Of a stretch of 64,000 nt of DNA, positions 18,770 to 29,514 are shown in pieces. The stretch lies in assembly GCA_027492735.1 (NCBI GenBank), contig JAPUEE010000004.1:62001-126000 (forward strand), given 5' to 3'. Both the position numbers and the translations under genes were made by a program. The stretch comes from Candidatus Saccharimonadota bacterium. Lineage in GTDB: Bacteria; Patescibacteriota; Saccharimonadia; Saccharimonadales; Saccharimonadaceae. The first letter of the stretch is position 1; each line of letters opens with the position of its first letter. Below the pieces are notes generated by a model. The model ran no database searches, had not been told where the DNA came from, and worked only from the letters and a program-made list of their open reading frames with translations.

Positions 18770-21700
18770 ATGGCCAAACGAGCTGGCGAATTCCTATCTG
18801 ATGCAGAGCGCGACAGACTATTGGATCGCTATGATCGTGATCAGGAGAGGCTACGTAATTATCGCACAGGTCAGGGTGGTTTTGACGATGTAGGTTCTGC
18901 TACGGCTGGCCGTCAAGCTCAGGCCCTAGAGGATCATTACAATACCGATGGCTATGGTGGTCACGACTGGTACGATAAATTACGTCGTGAACGAGATGAG
19001 GACCGAGGGCTAGGCAATCGATCAGATGCAGCACCAGATTTTACGGCGCCTGCAGATTACTCTGGCGCCAAAGATTACTCGTCACCTGGAGATAAAACTA
19101 AAGGTGTTGCTGATAGTCTCAGAAATGGAGAACAGGGTAAGAATGGCATTGCTAGCGGTCGTGACATTGGACAGCAAGAGGGAGCGGGCTGGAATAACAA
19201 GGCCGGTTCTGATCTCGGCAATGCTGTAAAGAATGCTGACTCGCAACAGGGTGGTTTTTTCAGCCGTCACAAAAAAGGAGTTATAGGTTGGGTAATTGCT
19301 CTAGCGATGGGCGGTGGAATGTTTGGTGCCACCACATTGCTATCTGGTCCGGCACAGTGGATCCAGGTCATGAACTTTATTAAAGATATGACCAGTTGGG
19401 TTAGCGGAGCGCAGACTGGCGCTCGCTATCTCTACAATATGAGAACGCTAGCTCAGTGGGAAGACAAGATATCTGACACGATTCAAAATAGTCGGCTAGG
19501 GATCGTTGGCAAAAGAGTGGCAAACAGGGCTATTGCACGCATGCAGGAACAGGGCATGACATTCAACAGCAACGTTGCGGGCAATGCGCACAGTGTGACA
19601 TTAGATACGACTGCCCAAGGAGGAAACGGCCTTTCATTTGATGAATATAACAAAAACAAGCCTCTGCGAGAATATGGTTTTGATAGCTACGACAAAGACA
19701 TAAAAGACCTTGGCGACAAATACGATAACAAAACAATTACCTACGAAGAATACAATAAACAAATGGATAAACTACGGGAGAAATTCGACACTTCTTCTGA
19801 TAAATACCGAAAAGACATGGATAACTATTTCAAAAATAACCAAGCAGAAAAGACTCGTATATGGGATACGATTGAGAAAAAGTATGGCAATGCTAATATT
19901 CTCGATGTTGATTTTGCTAGCGGTAGGATAACATTTGACTTTGACAAGCTGAGTTACAGTGAGGCTCGGCGCTTCATTAACGCTACTAATAATGTTGGTA
20001 AATATGATCTCATGGGCAAGATTCAAACACGTATGGCGCTGAAAAAAGTTGGCAAAATTAGTTGGCTCCACCCGATTAAAAAACTAGAGCAAAAAGCCAT
20101 CAATAAATTTGCTGATTGGTTGACCGATAGAATAAAAAAGAGAGCATTAGATGGGTTTAGTAACATTGACGAAGCATTGGAGGCTGTGGCAAAATCTACA
20201 CGAGAAGTTGCCGAAAAAGCTGAAGGCGCAACTAAAGAGAGTGTAGAGGAGGCTGTTAAAAAAGCAGTAGAAGAAGCCCGGGGTAAATTTACCAAAGCCA
20301 TCGAGAGTGTCGGCAAGGACGCAACTGAGAAGATCGTGAAGTATGTAATCGAGAAAACCGGCGCCAAAGTCAGCGCCTCGACAGTTACAAAAGCTATTCC
20401 GATCGTGGGCTGGATCATGTTGGCGATCCAGGTTGAATGCATGGTGATTGCTCTGGGTGACGGCATCGGTGCTGAAAAATACGGGAGCACGGTAACGGCA
20501 GCCGAGGGCGATACTGCTGAGACGTTAGCGATAGGTTCTCAGGTTATGTCAGGCTATAGTCAGGACCAAGACATCGATATGGATCAGCTAGGTATGTATA
20601 CACAGCTAAAACTCTATAATCCCGATGTGAGCGAAGTCACAGCCGAAGCGGGTGATGATGGGAAGCAGGTCGGCGAGAAAACAGTAGGTACGACGAGCAG
20701 TAGCTGGTGGAATGCTCCGGCGGTCAAGGCCTCTCTAGGAGAGAAATATACCGAATCGGAACGCAATAATGTGCCGGCACCTCTCGACGATGTAGCCAAC
20801 GCTAATTTATCATTTGGTGGTAATAAATTAGGTGGTCAGATTTGGTCAGCTTTCTCTGGAGGGGTAAAGGATGCAATGGAAGGCAACGGTGCTTTTGCGG
20901 CATTTAATCCGTTGGCTGGAGGATATAATTTTCTCGCTAGGAGTGTCGGACTACCGACAACTTCGCAGATGCTCTGTGCGGTTATGGATGGGCTGGACTG
21001 GCTACTGGGACAGATTGTAACGATACTATGGAAATCATCAATATTTGGTATGCTAAACGACTATTTCGGTATCTCAGACGCTATTGCTCAAACCGAACCT
21101 GCCAAGGCTATGATGGCATGGGCTGGCAATATGTATATGTCCGCAATGGGTTGGCTACGTGGTAATCCATTAAATCTAGATACTGCCACCCCTGAACAGT
21201 ATGGATCAATCAATATGTACGGCGGACGTTTCAGCTCGAATGAACAGATGTTGGCCGTGGGTGGCGTGGCGCAACCAAAAGAAGAGGAGCAGCTATTAAT
21301 GCTGGAGCAGAAACAGTATCTCGCCGAACAGCAGGCTCAGAAACCACTCCTCGCGAGATTATTTGATCCATCTGATTACAATTCAACTATCGCACAAATT
21401 GGTCGAGCTACTGGTATTGATACTAGCGATCAGTCAATTGAGACGCAATTAAAAAATGTTGGTAAAATATTTGCCTCGGTACCGAAATTATTCTCATTTG
21501 CGCTAGGGAAAATGGGTGGCAATGCCTATGCTGCTGACTCGCCGTATGATTACGGTGTTCCACTAGTTGCTTTCTCGAGAGCTGAGATGGCAAAACTCGT
21601 CGGTGGTGATTCGAGTTACGATATTATACCTAACACCGAAAAAGTATTTAGCATGATAGATGCTGGTGAACTGGATAGCAACAAGGTCAAGAAATGCTTT

Positions 21701-22603
21701 GGCGCGGAGATAGGTGACAAATCTACTGGCTACAAAGTCACTCAGCTCGATAACCAAGAAGGCAAAGCCTGGAACTATGCTGATTCGTTAGATGATGCGG
21801 TAGGTGAAGATGGAGAGCCAATATATTCTTTCGGTGGCGGCGGTGGTTATAACAGCTACAAAATTGATTGCATGAATTCTGATCTACTACGTGCTCGCGC
21901 CTACATGCTAGACTATGAAACAATGGTATCGGCTGACTGTTACGAAAACGATGGCTGGTCTGGCGGCGATAGTGCTGACTCCTGTTCTGAAATGGGCTTT
22001 GATGTTAACGGGGTATCTTCGGATAACGGTAACTACGATAGTGATGATAACGGTGACCCGGGTGATGACTACGATTATCCTGCGACGAATGGGGAATGTC
22101 CGACGGGTGACTCACGTATAGCGAACTACGGTACCCAGGAAGGTCGTACTGGTGCCAACAAATCGAAATCGATCAATACCTGCGGTATTCTCAATGCACC
22201 AGCCAAGTTCAAAAATTCCCAAGGTAAATATGTTATCGAGGTTAATGCTAATATTGCTAAACAGACTGCCGATATGTTTGAGGCAGCCCAAAAATCTGGC
22301 ATCAATATGAAAAGTACCGCGCTCAGCATTGGTTTCCGTAGCTACGAGATGCAGAAATGTATCTATGACTACTATCGTACTGGGAACCGAGGCTGCAGTA
22401 TGTTTCAGACTCGTCCAACGGCAGCTGCCAATCCGGACACAAGAGCGTCCAATCATCAAATGGGCTTTGCTATTGACATCCCATGTAGCAGTTCTGCCAA
22501 CAACAGGCTAAATTCATGGTTGAATGCCAATATGAAAAAATATGGATTTAATCGGCCGATGCCAACATCTGACTGTGGCCATATCGAGAATAAAAGGAGC
22601 TAA
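18770..22603 (+). CDS. Giant membrane/surface protein with C-terminal VanY-like D,D-carboxypeptidase domain
   Basis: 1277 residues. The first 165 are hydrophilic and charged (Gly/Asp/Arg-rich), then a hydrophobic segment (VIGWVIALAMGGGMFGATTL). A long charged, helical part (about 290-540) follows, then more hydrophobic segments near 550-575 and 730-765. The last 190 residues hold a VanY/D-Ala-D-Ala carboxypeptidase fold: a GFRSYEMQKCIYDYY segment, SNHQMGFAIDIP (His and Asp zinc ligands) and a final CGHIE where VanY normally has WH. It probably spans the membrane and trims peptidoglycan; the organisation recalls large proteins tied to type IV secretion in this phylum, but that link is inference. 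TATAAT 18743-18748 drives it. The 68-residue zinc protein follows. Confidence 0.7.
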   Translation: MAKRAGEFLSDAERDRLLDRYDRDQERLRNYRTGQGGFDDVGSATAGRQAQALEDHYNTDGYGGHDWYDKLRRERDEDRGLGNRSDAAPDFTAPADYSGAKDYSSPGDKTKGVADSLRNGEQGKNGIASGRDIGQQEGAGWNNKAGSDLGNAVKNADSQQGGFFSRHKKGVIGWVIALAMGGGMFGATTLLSGPAQWIQVMNFIKDMTSWVSGAQTGARYLYNMRTLAQWEDKISDTIQNSRLGIVGKRVANRAIARMQEQGMTFNSNVAGNAHSVTLDTTAQGGNGLSFDEYNKNKPLREYGFDSYDKDIKDLGDKYDNKTITYEEYNKQMDKLREKFDTSSDKYRKDMDNYFKNNQAEKTRIWDTIEKKYGNANILDVDFASGRITFDFDKLSYSEARRFINATNNVGKYDLMGKIQTRMALKKVGKISWLHPIKKLEQKAINKFADWLTDRIKKRALDGFSNIDEALEAVAKSTREVAEKAEGATKESVEEAVKKAVEEARGKFTKAIESVGKDATEKIVKYVIEKTGAKVSASTVTKAIPIVGWIMLAIQVECMVIALGDGIGAEKYGSTVTAAEGDTAETLAIGSQVMSGYSQDQDIDMDQLGMYTQLKLYNPDVSEVTAEAGDDGKQVGEKTVGTTSSSWWNAPAVKASLGEKYTESERNNVPAPLDDVANANLSFGGNKLGGQIWSAFSGGVKDAMEGNGAFAAFNPLAGGYNFLARSVGLPTTSQMLCAVMDGLDWLLGQIVTILWKSSIFGMLNDYFGISDAIAQTEPAKAMMAWAGNMYMSAMGWLRGNPLNLDTATPEQYGSINMYGGRFSSNEQMLAVGGVAQPKEEEQLLMLEQKQYLAEQQAQKPLLARLFDPSDYNSTIAQIGRATGIDTSDQSIETQLKNVGKIFASVPKLFSFALGKMGGNAYAADSPYDYGVPLVAFSRAEMAKLVGGDSSYDIIPNTEKVFSMIDAGELDSNKVKKCFGAEIGDKSTGYKVTQLDNQEGKAWNYADSLDDAVGEDGEPIYSFGGGGGYNSYKIDCMNSDLLRARAYMLDYETMVSADCYENDGWSGGDSADSCSEMGFDVNGVSSDNGNYDSDDNGDPGDDYDYPATNGECPTGDSRIANYGTQEGRTGANKSKSINTCGILNAPAKFKNSQGKYVIEVNANIAKQTADMFEAAQKSGINMKSTALSIGFRSYEMQKCIYDYYRTGNRGCSMFQTRPTAAANPDTRASNHQMGFAIDIPCSSSANNRLNSWLNANMKKYGFNRPMPTSDCGHIENKRS

Positions 22604-22607
22604 ATAA

Positions 22608-22814
22608 TTGCGTCAGAAAAAGGCATCGATCAGCATTCCTATTCAGAAATCCTGTGGTAAAAATCGCTATAAATCGAAAACGGAGGCCGAGGCTGTTGCG
22701 CGTGAGCAGGGAATCATTTTTGCAAACCAGGATCTAAAGCTAACAGCCTATTTATGCCCAAACTGTGGCGGTTGGCATCTGACGAGACAAAAATTAGATA
22801 AACACCATATCTAG
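22608..22814 (+). CDS. Small zinc-ribbon-like protein
   Basis: 68 residues, starting at TTG 22608 behind AAAGGAG (593-599 of the same kb), 4 nt after the giant gene's stop, so probably cotranslated with it. One Cys near residue 16 and the C-terminal CPNCGGWHLTR (Cys, Cys, His) can make a single zinc site. Similar tiny Zn proteins occur in phages and mobile regions; no function is known to me. Confidence 0.65.
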   Translation: MRQKKASISIPIQKSCGKNRYKSKTEAEAVAREQGIIFANQDLKLTAYLCPNCGGWHLTRQKLDKHHI

Positions 22815-22846
22815 CGCACGTAGTAAAAACCGCAACGCTAAACCTA

Positions 22847-22876
22847 TTGACACAAGCATTTTGTATGCGGTACAAT
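22847..22876 (+). promoter_or_regulatory. Sigma70-type promoter of the glutaredoxin-like gene
   Basis: TTGACA (22847-22852), 18 nt spacer, TACAAT (22871-22876). The gene has a normal leader with a Shine-Dalgarno. Confidence 0.8.
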
Positions 22877-22909
22877 AGAGTAACGTTAATCACCAAAGGG
22901 GGAAATAAA

Positions 22910-23185
22910 ATGAGCGACAATACAGATTCGAATGATGACAAAAAAGTTATCGTCTATAGCACCAACTGGTGTGCGTATTGCAAAATGGCAAAACAATATT
23001 TAGGTAGTAAAAATGTTGTTGTCGATGAAAAAAATATCGAAGAAGATCCCGAAGCCCACAAAGAATTGATGGACAAGATCGGCGGCAACTTCCGTGGCGT
23101 ACCAGTTATTGATATTGCTGGCACTATTGTGCTAGGATTCGATCGTGCCAAGATCGATGCTGCGTTGAAAGCTGTAGCAGCCTAA
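22910..23185 (+). CDS. Glutaredoxin/mycoredoxin-like thiol oxidoreductase
   Basis: 91 residues with a thioredoxin-fold redox motif WCAYCKMAKQYL near residue 20, the cis-proline in FRGVPVI and a C-terminal GFDRAKI, as in Grx/NrdH/mycoredoxin proteins. It would reduce disulphides or feed electrons to ribonucleotide reductase. The start ATG 22910 has AAAGGGGG 7 nt upstream; an in-frame start at 22847 overlaps the promoter and is rejected. cobO-like follows 17 nt later, probably in the same transcript. Confidence 0.85.
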   Translation: MSDNTDSNDDKKVIVYSTNWCAYCKMAKQYLGSKNVVVDEKNIEEDPEAHKELMDKIGGNFRGVPVIDIAGTIVLGFDRAKIDAALKAVAA

Positions 23186-23202
23186 GCTACTTCGGAGACA
23201 GT

Positions 23203-23757
23203 ATGCCTGATAAGCAATCAATAGTTCTCGTATACACCGGTGAAGGCAAAGGTAAAACTAGTGCCTCTGTCGGGTTACTCGGGCGCGCTCTCGGTGCAGG
23301 AAAAAAGGTAGCTTTCGTTCAATTTATAAAAGCCTGGACGGTTAGTGAACATCATTTTTTTGATGCTATCATGCCGATATACAAAGATACTTTTACGTTT
23401 CACAAAGGCGGCCGCGGTTTTTTCCACGCCGGTGATCAGTCGGCTAAAAATGTTACCGACGACGAGCATTTGGCTGCTGCTCGTGAAACCTATGATTTAG
23501 CCCTGAAGTCTGCTAATTCTGGTGAGTATGATCTGGTCATTTGTGATGAAATCAATAATGCTGTTCATGATGGTTTGTTGACAGTCGATGATATGAGAAG
23601 ACTGATCGAACAACGCGCGTCCGGGACTAGTCTCTGTCTCACTGGTCGGAATTTCCCCGAGGAACTGCTAGGTTCAGTTGATATCGCAACAGAGATGAGA
23701 AAAGTAAAGCATCATTATGACGATGGCTTCCTCGCGACCAAGGGCATCGATTACTAG
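23203..23757 (+). CDS. cobO: ATP:corrinoid adenosyltransferase (CobO/BtuR type)
   Basis: The enzyme adenosylates cob(I)alamin to coenzyme B12. The P-loop variant GEGKGKTSASVGLLGRALG is at residues 13-31 and the typical C-terminus TEMRKVKHHYDDGFLATKGI is present; 184 residues, a normal length. No other cobalamin gene is in the window. In an organism this reduced it would act in salvage, for a B12-dependent enzyme such as class II ribonucleotide reductase; that is inference. The glutaredoxin-like gene just upstream fits a link to nucleotide reduction. Confidence 0.88.
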   Translation: MPDKQSIVLVYTGEGKGKTSASVGLLGRALGAGKKVAFVQFIKAWTVSEHHFFDAIMPIYKDTFTFHKGGRGFFHAGDQSAKNVTDDEHLAAARETYDLALKSANSGEYDLVICDEINNAVHDGLLTVDDMRRLIEQRASGTSLCLTGRNFPEELLGSVDIATEMRKVKHHYDDGFLATKGIDY

Positions 23758-23825
23758 CCTATTTTCCCTATTTGTGCTATGATAGTCTATAAAGGAAGGC
23801 TCGATAACGAGCTATTTTTATTGAA

Positions 23826-25646
23826 ATGAAGTCTGATTACATCCGAAATATTGCGATTATCGCACACGTCGACCACGGTAAAACTACGATGGTGGACGGT
23901 CTTTTGAAACAGTCAAATACGTTTCGCGACAACCAAGCCGAGATGAACCAAGAGTTGATCATGGATAGCGGTGACCAAGAGCACGAGCGTGGCATTACGA
24001 TTACGGCGAAACAGACCAGTATCTATCATGGCGACTACAAGATCAACATTATCGATACACCAGGTCACGCCGATTTTTCTGGCGAGGTCGAGCGTACGCT
24101 CAATATGGCTGATGGTGTACTATTGATTGTTGATGCTCAGGAAGGTCCGATGCCACAGACAAAATTCGTTCTAGGCAAAGCACTCGAGTTGGGTCTCAAA
24201 CCGGTAGTTATTGTTAACAAAATTGATAAACCGGCCCGTCGTATTGACGAAGTCGAGGACGAGCTCGCTGATCTATTTCTAGAACTCGCTACCGACGATA
24301 GTCAGTTGCATTATCCGGTGTATTACGCCATTGGTCGTGAAGGCAAAGCTTGGACCAAGATACCTGATAATCCATCGGAGCACACTGACCTAACACCAAT
24401 TTTTGATGCAATTATCAATGACATTCCTGCACCAACAGTCGATAGTGATGGTCCATTACAGTTGCTCGTTACGAGTCTCAGCTATGATTCATTTCTCGGC
24501 AAATATGCCATCGGTCGTGTTACTCGGGGGCAGGCAAAGCGTGGGCCAGTAGCACTCATCAAACGTGATGGCACAGTGACGGCTACTAAAATTGAAAAAG
24601 TATTTGGCTACCGGGGTCTCGCTCGCGAAGAAATCGAAATCGGACAGACTGGGGATATCGTGGCGCTGATTGGCGCTAGCGATGCGAACATCGGTGAGAC
24701 AATTGCTGACAAGGAAAATCCAGAAGCCCTCCCGACTATCGAAATCGAAGCGCCAACGCTCAGTATGTATCTCGGCCCGAATACCAGCCCAATGAAGGGC
24801 AAGGAAGGTGAGTTTACGACTAGCCGTCAAATTGGCGATCGATTGAAAAAGGAACTCGAGACCAATGTCAGTTTGCGCGTAGAGGAAAATGGCATTGGGT
24901 TTACTGTTTCGGGTCGCGGTGAATTGCATCTGAGCGTATTGATCGAGGCTATGCGTCGCGAAGGCTACGAATTTGAAGTTGGTCGTCCACAAGTGGTTAC
25001 TATTACCGAGGATGGTGTTGAAAAAGAACCTGTCGAGGAACTATATGTCGAGGTTGCGCCGGAATTTATCGGAGCTGTTAGCCAAGAGTTAGGTGCACGT
25101 CGCGCTGAAATGCGTGGCCAGGAGCAAACCGGTAGTGGCACAACGCGAATGGATTATATCTTGCCGACCCGTGCACTGATCGGCCTCCGCAACCTGTTGT
25201 TGACTGCCACCAAGGGTACGGTTATTATGAACAGCCTGCCGCATGGGTATCAACCACTGGCTGGCAAGATGCCACGCACCCGAAATGGCGCCCTGATTGC
25301 GTTTGAGGCTGGCACGACGACACCGTACGCTCTGCAGGCAGCTGAAGCTCGCGGTGAACTGTATGTCGGTGCTGGTACTGCCGTCTATGCTGGTATGGTT
25401 ATCGGCCTCAACCGCCGTGGCGAAGATATGGAAATCAATGTCTGCAAGGCAAAACAGCTGACCAATATGCGCTCTAGCAGTAGTGACGGAGTCGTACAGC
25501 TAACGCCGTTTACCGATCTCAGTCTCGAACAATGTATCGATTTTATCGAAGACGATGAGCTGCTCGAAGTGACGCCAAAGAGTCTCCGCCTGCGCAAGCG
25601 TTACCTCGACGCTAACCAGCGCAAACGCGCCGCAAAAAGTAAATAA
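23826..25646 (+). CDS. typA: Translational GTPase TypA/BipA
   Basis: BipA is a ribosome-binding GTPase needed for 50S assembly at low temperature and under stress. Shown by the G1 motif AHVDHGKTTMVDGLL, G3 DTPGHADFSGEVERTL, G4 NKIDKP, EF-G-like domains III and V, and the unique C-terminal domain (about 480-606). A promoter-like TATGAT near 23780 is followed by a small hairpin, GCTCG-ATAA-CGAGC and T-rich sequence, just before the start, so its leader could be attenuated. No clear Shine-Dalgarno sits between hairpin and ATG. Confidence 0.96.
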   Translation: MKSDYIRNIAIIAHVDHGKTTMVDGLLKQSNTFRDNQAEMNQELIMDSGDQEHERGITITAKQTSIYHGDYKINIIDTPGHADFSGEVERTLNMADGVLLIVDAQEGPMPQTKFVLGKALELGLKPVVIVNKIDKPARRIDEVEDELADLFLELATDDSQLHYPVYYAIGREGKAWTKIPDNPSEHTDLTPIFDAIINDIPAPTVDSDGPLQLLVTSLSYDSFLGKYAIGRVTRGQAKRGPVALIKRDGTVTATKIEKVFGYRGLAREEIEIGQTGDIVALIGASDANIGETIADKENPEALPTIEIEAPTLSMYLGPNTSPMKGKEGEFTTSRQIGDRLKKELETNVSLRVEENGIGFTVSGRGELHLSVLIEAMRREGYEFEVGRPQVVTITEDGVEKEPVEELYVEVAPEFIGAVSQELGARRAEMRGQEQTGSGTTRMDYILPTRALIGLRNLLLTATKGTVIMNSLPHGYQPLAGKMPRTRNGALIAFEAGTTTPYALQAAEARGELYVGAGTAVYAGMVIGLNRRGEDMEINVCKAKQLTNMRSSSSDGVVQLTPFTDLSLEQCIDFIEDDELLEVTPKSLRLRKRYLDANQRKRAAKSK

Positions 25647-25647
25647 T

Positions 25648-26286
25648 TTAGGCGTGTGTTTGCTCGATGGCGGTGTGGAGTTCCTGCTTGCTATTCTCTT
25701 TGCCTTCATCGTTTACCTGGTAGATCAAAATAGTGCCAAAGACCATTTCGAATTTTGAAATATCTTCGTCGCTAATACTTTCGATATATTTAACCAATGC
25801 ACGAATCGAATTACCATGAGCAACGAACAAGATGTTTTTGCCCGCGAGTAATTTTGGTAAAATCTCTGACTGATACCACGGCACAACACGGTCGTAGACA
25901 TCGTGAAGTGTTTCACCGCCTGGGATTGGCTCGTCGTAGTCGCGGCGGATGGCGTTAAACGTATCTTCACCCAGCTTTTCTCGCACTTCCCATTTATTGA
26001 GACCAGTGTAGTCGCCGTAATCGCGCTCGTTGAGAGGCTCTGCAGCCTGGAGTTTTAGGCCAGTTTGGCCTTGGGTCGAGAGGAGATTCTCGGCAGTTTC
26101 CACTGTACGCTTGAGTTTGCTCGTGAATACCTCATCAAAGGTAATAGCTGTTAACAACTCACCCATTTTTTTAGCATCACTGGCGCCTTTCTCGGTGATC
26201 GAGACATCGGTCCAACCAGTCCATTTACCAGCTAAATTCCATTCGCTCTCACCATGACGCACCAAAACTAACTTGCCTGAACTCAT
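25648..26286 (-). CDS. gpmA: 2,3-bisphosphoglycerate-dependent phosphoglycerate mutase
   Basis: It interconverts 3- and 2-phosphoglycerate in glycolysis. The phosphohistidine motif VRHGESEWN is near residue 10; ERDYGDYTGLNK and the second catalytic His in VAHGNSIRAL are present. 212 residues. I chose ATG 26286 (MSSGKLVLVRHG) because AAAGGA lies 6 nt upstream; a longer reading to 26301 covers that site. Its own TACAAT promoter lies in the 47-nt gap after ldh on the same strand. Confidence 0.94.
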   Translation of the reverse strand: MSSGKLVLVRHGESEWNLAGKWTGWTDVSITEKGASDAKKMGELLTAITFDEVFTSKLKRTVETAENLLSTQGQTGLKLQAAEPLNERDYGDYTGLNKWEVREKLGEDTFNAIRRDYDEPIPGGETLHDVYDRVVPWYQSEILPKLLAGKNILFVAHGNSIRALVKYIESISDEDISKFEMVFGTILIYQVNDEGKENSKQELHTAIEQTHA

Positions 26287-26333
26287 ATTGATTCCTTTCA
26301 TTACTATATCTATTGTACTACGAAGCGATAGCC

Positions 26334-27278
26334 TTATTGTATCTGGCTACGAGCTTCGCGTAAAGCGTCGGCCGAACGATGAAGATTGGCGAGCTCTAGG
26401 TCACTGAGACAAGGTGTGAGGACTTTTTCGATACCATGTTCACCTAGAATTGCTGGAACTGATAGATAGAGATCGTCAATACCATATTCACCGTGCAGGA
26501 GTGATGATACGGTCATGATTGAACGCTCGTCACGAACAATTGCCTCAACAATACGAGTCGCGCTCATAGCGATGCCATAATAGGTAGCCCCTTTGCGATT
26601 GATAATTTCATAGGCGGCGTTACGAGTCGAATCGGCAATTGATTGGCGGATCTCGTCGTTGATTTCCTTTTTGAATAAACTAGAGGCTTCGTCCAGATCC
26701 ATGCCGGCAATATTGACAAGGCTCCAGGCCGGGAATTCACTGTCGCCATGTTCGCCCATGATATAGCCGTGGACATTGCGTGGGTCAATATCAAAGCGGT
26801 TAGCGAGTAGATAGCGGAAACGTGAGCTGTCGAGCACAGTGCCTGAACCGATAACGCGATTTTTTGGAAAACCAGTCACTTCGCGAGCGACATAGGCCAT
26901 AACATCGACTGGATTACTGATAACTAGAATGACGGCGTTTGGTGATTGTTCGCCAACTTTTCCGGCAACATCACGCATAATAGCGGCATTGCGAGTAATG
27001 AGATCAATGCGTGTTTCGCCCGGTTTTTGATTAGTGCCAGCCGTAATAATAACGACGTCGGAACCTTTGGTGTCTTCGTAACTGCCAGCACGGATGATAG
27101 AAGATTTTGCAAAGGGCGCACCATGACTGATATCCATCGCTTCGCCTTCGGCTCGTTCTGGATTAACATCAACGAGGATAATTTCACTCGCTACACCCTT
27201 CATAACTAATGTGTAGGCTACGGTCGAACCGACAAACCCAGCGCCGATTACCGATATTTTTATTGCCGTTTGTGCCAC
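26334..27278 (-). CDS. ldh: L-lactate dehydrogenase
   Basis: It reduces pyruvate to L-lactate and regenerates NAD, the likely fermentative end of this glycolysis. The NAD motif GAGFVGSTVAY is at residues 11-21, the catalytic Arg/Asp region lies in LDSSRFRYLLANRF, and the catalytic His is in MGEHGDSEFPAWS. 314 residues, a standard length. The start is GTG 27278 behind AAAGGGTGG. Malate dehydrogenase is a relative, but the overall pattern is LDH. Divergent from eno. Confidence 0.93.
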   Translation of the reverse strand: MAQTAIKISVIGAGFVGSTVAYTLVMKGVASEIILVDVNPERAEGEAMDISHGAPFAKSSIIRAGSYEDTKGSDVVIITAGTNQKPGETRIDLITRNAAIMRDVAGKVGEQSPNAVILVISNPVDVMAYVAREVTGFPKNRVIGSGTVLDSSRFRYLLANRFDIDPRNVHGYIMGEHGDSEFPAWSLVNIAGMDLDEASSLFKKEINDEIRQSIADSTRNAAYEIINRKGATYYGIAMSATRIVEAIVRDERSIMTVSSLLHGEYGIDDLYLSVPAILGEHGIEKVLTPCLSDLELANLHRSADALREARSQIQ

Positions 27279-27348
27279 TTTGCCACCCTTTCTGCTAGTA
27301 CTATTTCTTGGTAGAATTTTACCACAACCGTGTATCTTTCGTAAATAG

Positions 27349-28647
<1,299 letters not shown>

Positions 28648-28667
28648 CTATATAATTTCGGGATCTA

Positions 28668-28701
28668 CCCGGACGAGTTTGGTTGCTCGTCCGGGCTTTT
28701 T
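28668..28701 (+). terminator. Rho-independent terminator after eno
   Basis: CCCGGACGAG (28668-28677) pairs perfectly with CTCGTCCGGG (28686-28695), and CTTTTT follows. Confidence 0.92.
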
Positions 28702-28709
28702 GATCCGCT

Positions 28710-29333
28710 CTAGCTCCTTCTGTACTCTTGTAGGAGCCTGCCGATGGTGGCGATGTCGGCTATCACGGTAGCTGCGACCGTGACCCACAGGATGAATACG
28801 CCGATATCGCCAGCGTTGATCACGATCAAGCTGGCGACCAAGACGATCTGAGCCACCATCTTAACCTTGCCCCACCACTGAGCGGCGAGGTCGACGGCAG
28901 GTCGACGCCACTTGATCCAGGACCGTAGCAGCATCGAGACGATCTCGGGTACGGCAACTAGGCTGGCAGCCAGCCACCACCTGAAATCACCAGGATAGTG
29001 AAAGTAGGCGATGGCGGTCAGAGTTCCGATGATCAAACTCTTGTCGATCAGGGTGTCCAGAAACTTCCCGGACTCACTGATCTGGCCGGAGCGTCGTGCC
29101 AGTTCGCCGTCCCAACGGTCGGTCAGTGCGGCGACCAGAAAGACGACGACTGCGAGGGTGGTGATCCAAATTGACCCCGATAAGCCGATCAGCAGGATCA
29201 CGATCGGCACGAGGCCGAGTCGAGCCAGGCTGATGTGATTCGGTCGGATGCCGCGGTCATACAACCACTGGTAAAACCGGCCTTTCTCGGGTCGATGCGA
29301 TGACGGCGCTGGCAGAGGGTACATGATGGACAT
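28710..29333 (-). CDS. pgsA: CDP-alcohol phosphatidyltransferase (PgsA-like), GC-rich
   Basis: This membrane enzyme joins a CDP-diacylglycerol to an alcohol such as glycerol 3-phosphate. The family motif is complete: DRWDGELAR, eight residues, then GKFLDTLID, giving D-x2-DG-x2-AR-x8-G-x3-D-x3-D. About six membrane segments, 207 residues. The start ATG 29333 has AAAGGGG 7 nt upstream. A sampled stretch is about 60% GC with G/C-ending codons, clearly above its neighbours, so transfer from a GC-rich bacterium is likely. The exact head-group acceptor is not certain. Confidence 0.85.
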   Translation of the reverse strand: MSIMYPLPAPSSHRPEKGRFYQWLYDRGIRPNHISLARLGLVPIVILLIGLSGSIWITTLAVVVFLVAALTDRWDGELARRSGQISESGKFLDTLIDKSLIIGTLTAIAYFHYPGDFRWWLAASLVAVPEIVSMLLRSWIKWRRPAVDLAAQWWGKVKMVAQIVLVASLIVINAGDIGVFILWVTVAATVIADIATIGRLLQEYRRS

Positions 29334-29514
29334 TTCTGCCCCTTTCCGCGCCGAAGCGCTGATAGAAATAGAAGAGCGAGCGGATTACATTAGGTGCTTT
29401 CCGCCCACTCGGAACAGTAGACATCGTACAAGTAAACAGGTAATTTTGCAAGGGCAGTTATATTAATAAACTAATGCTTTTAATTTGTCAAGTTTTAGGA
29501 TATAATCAGCTCTC

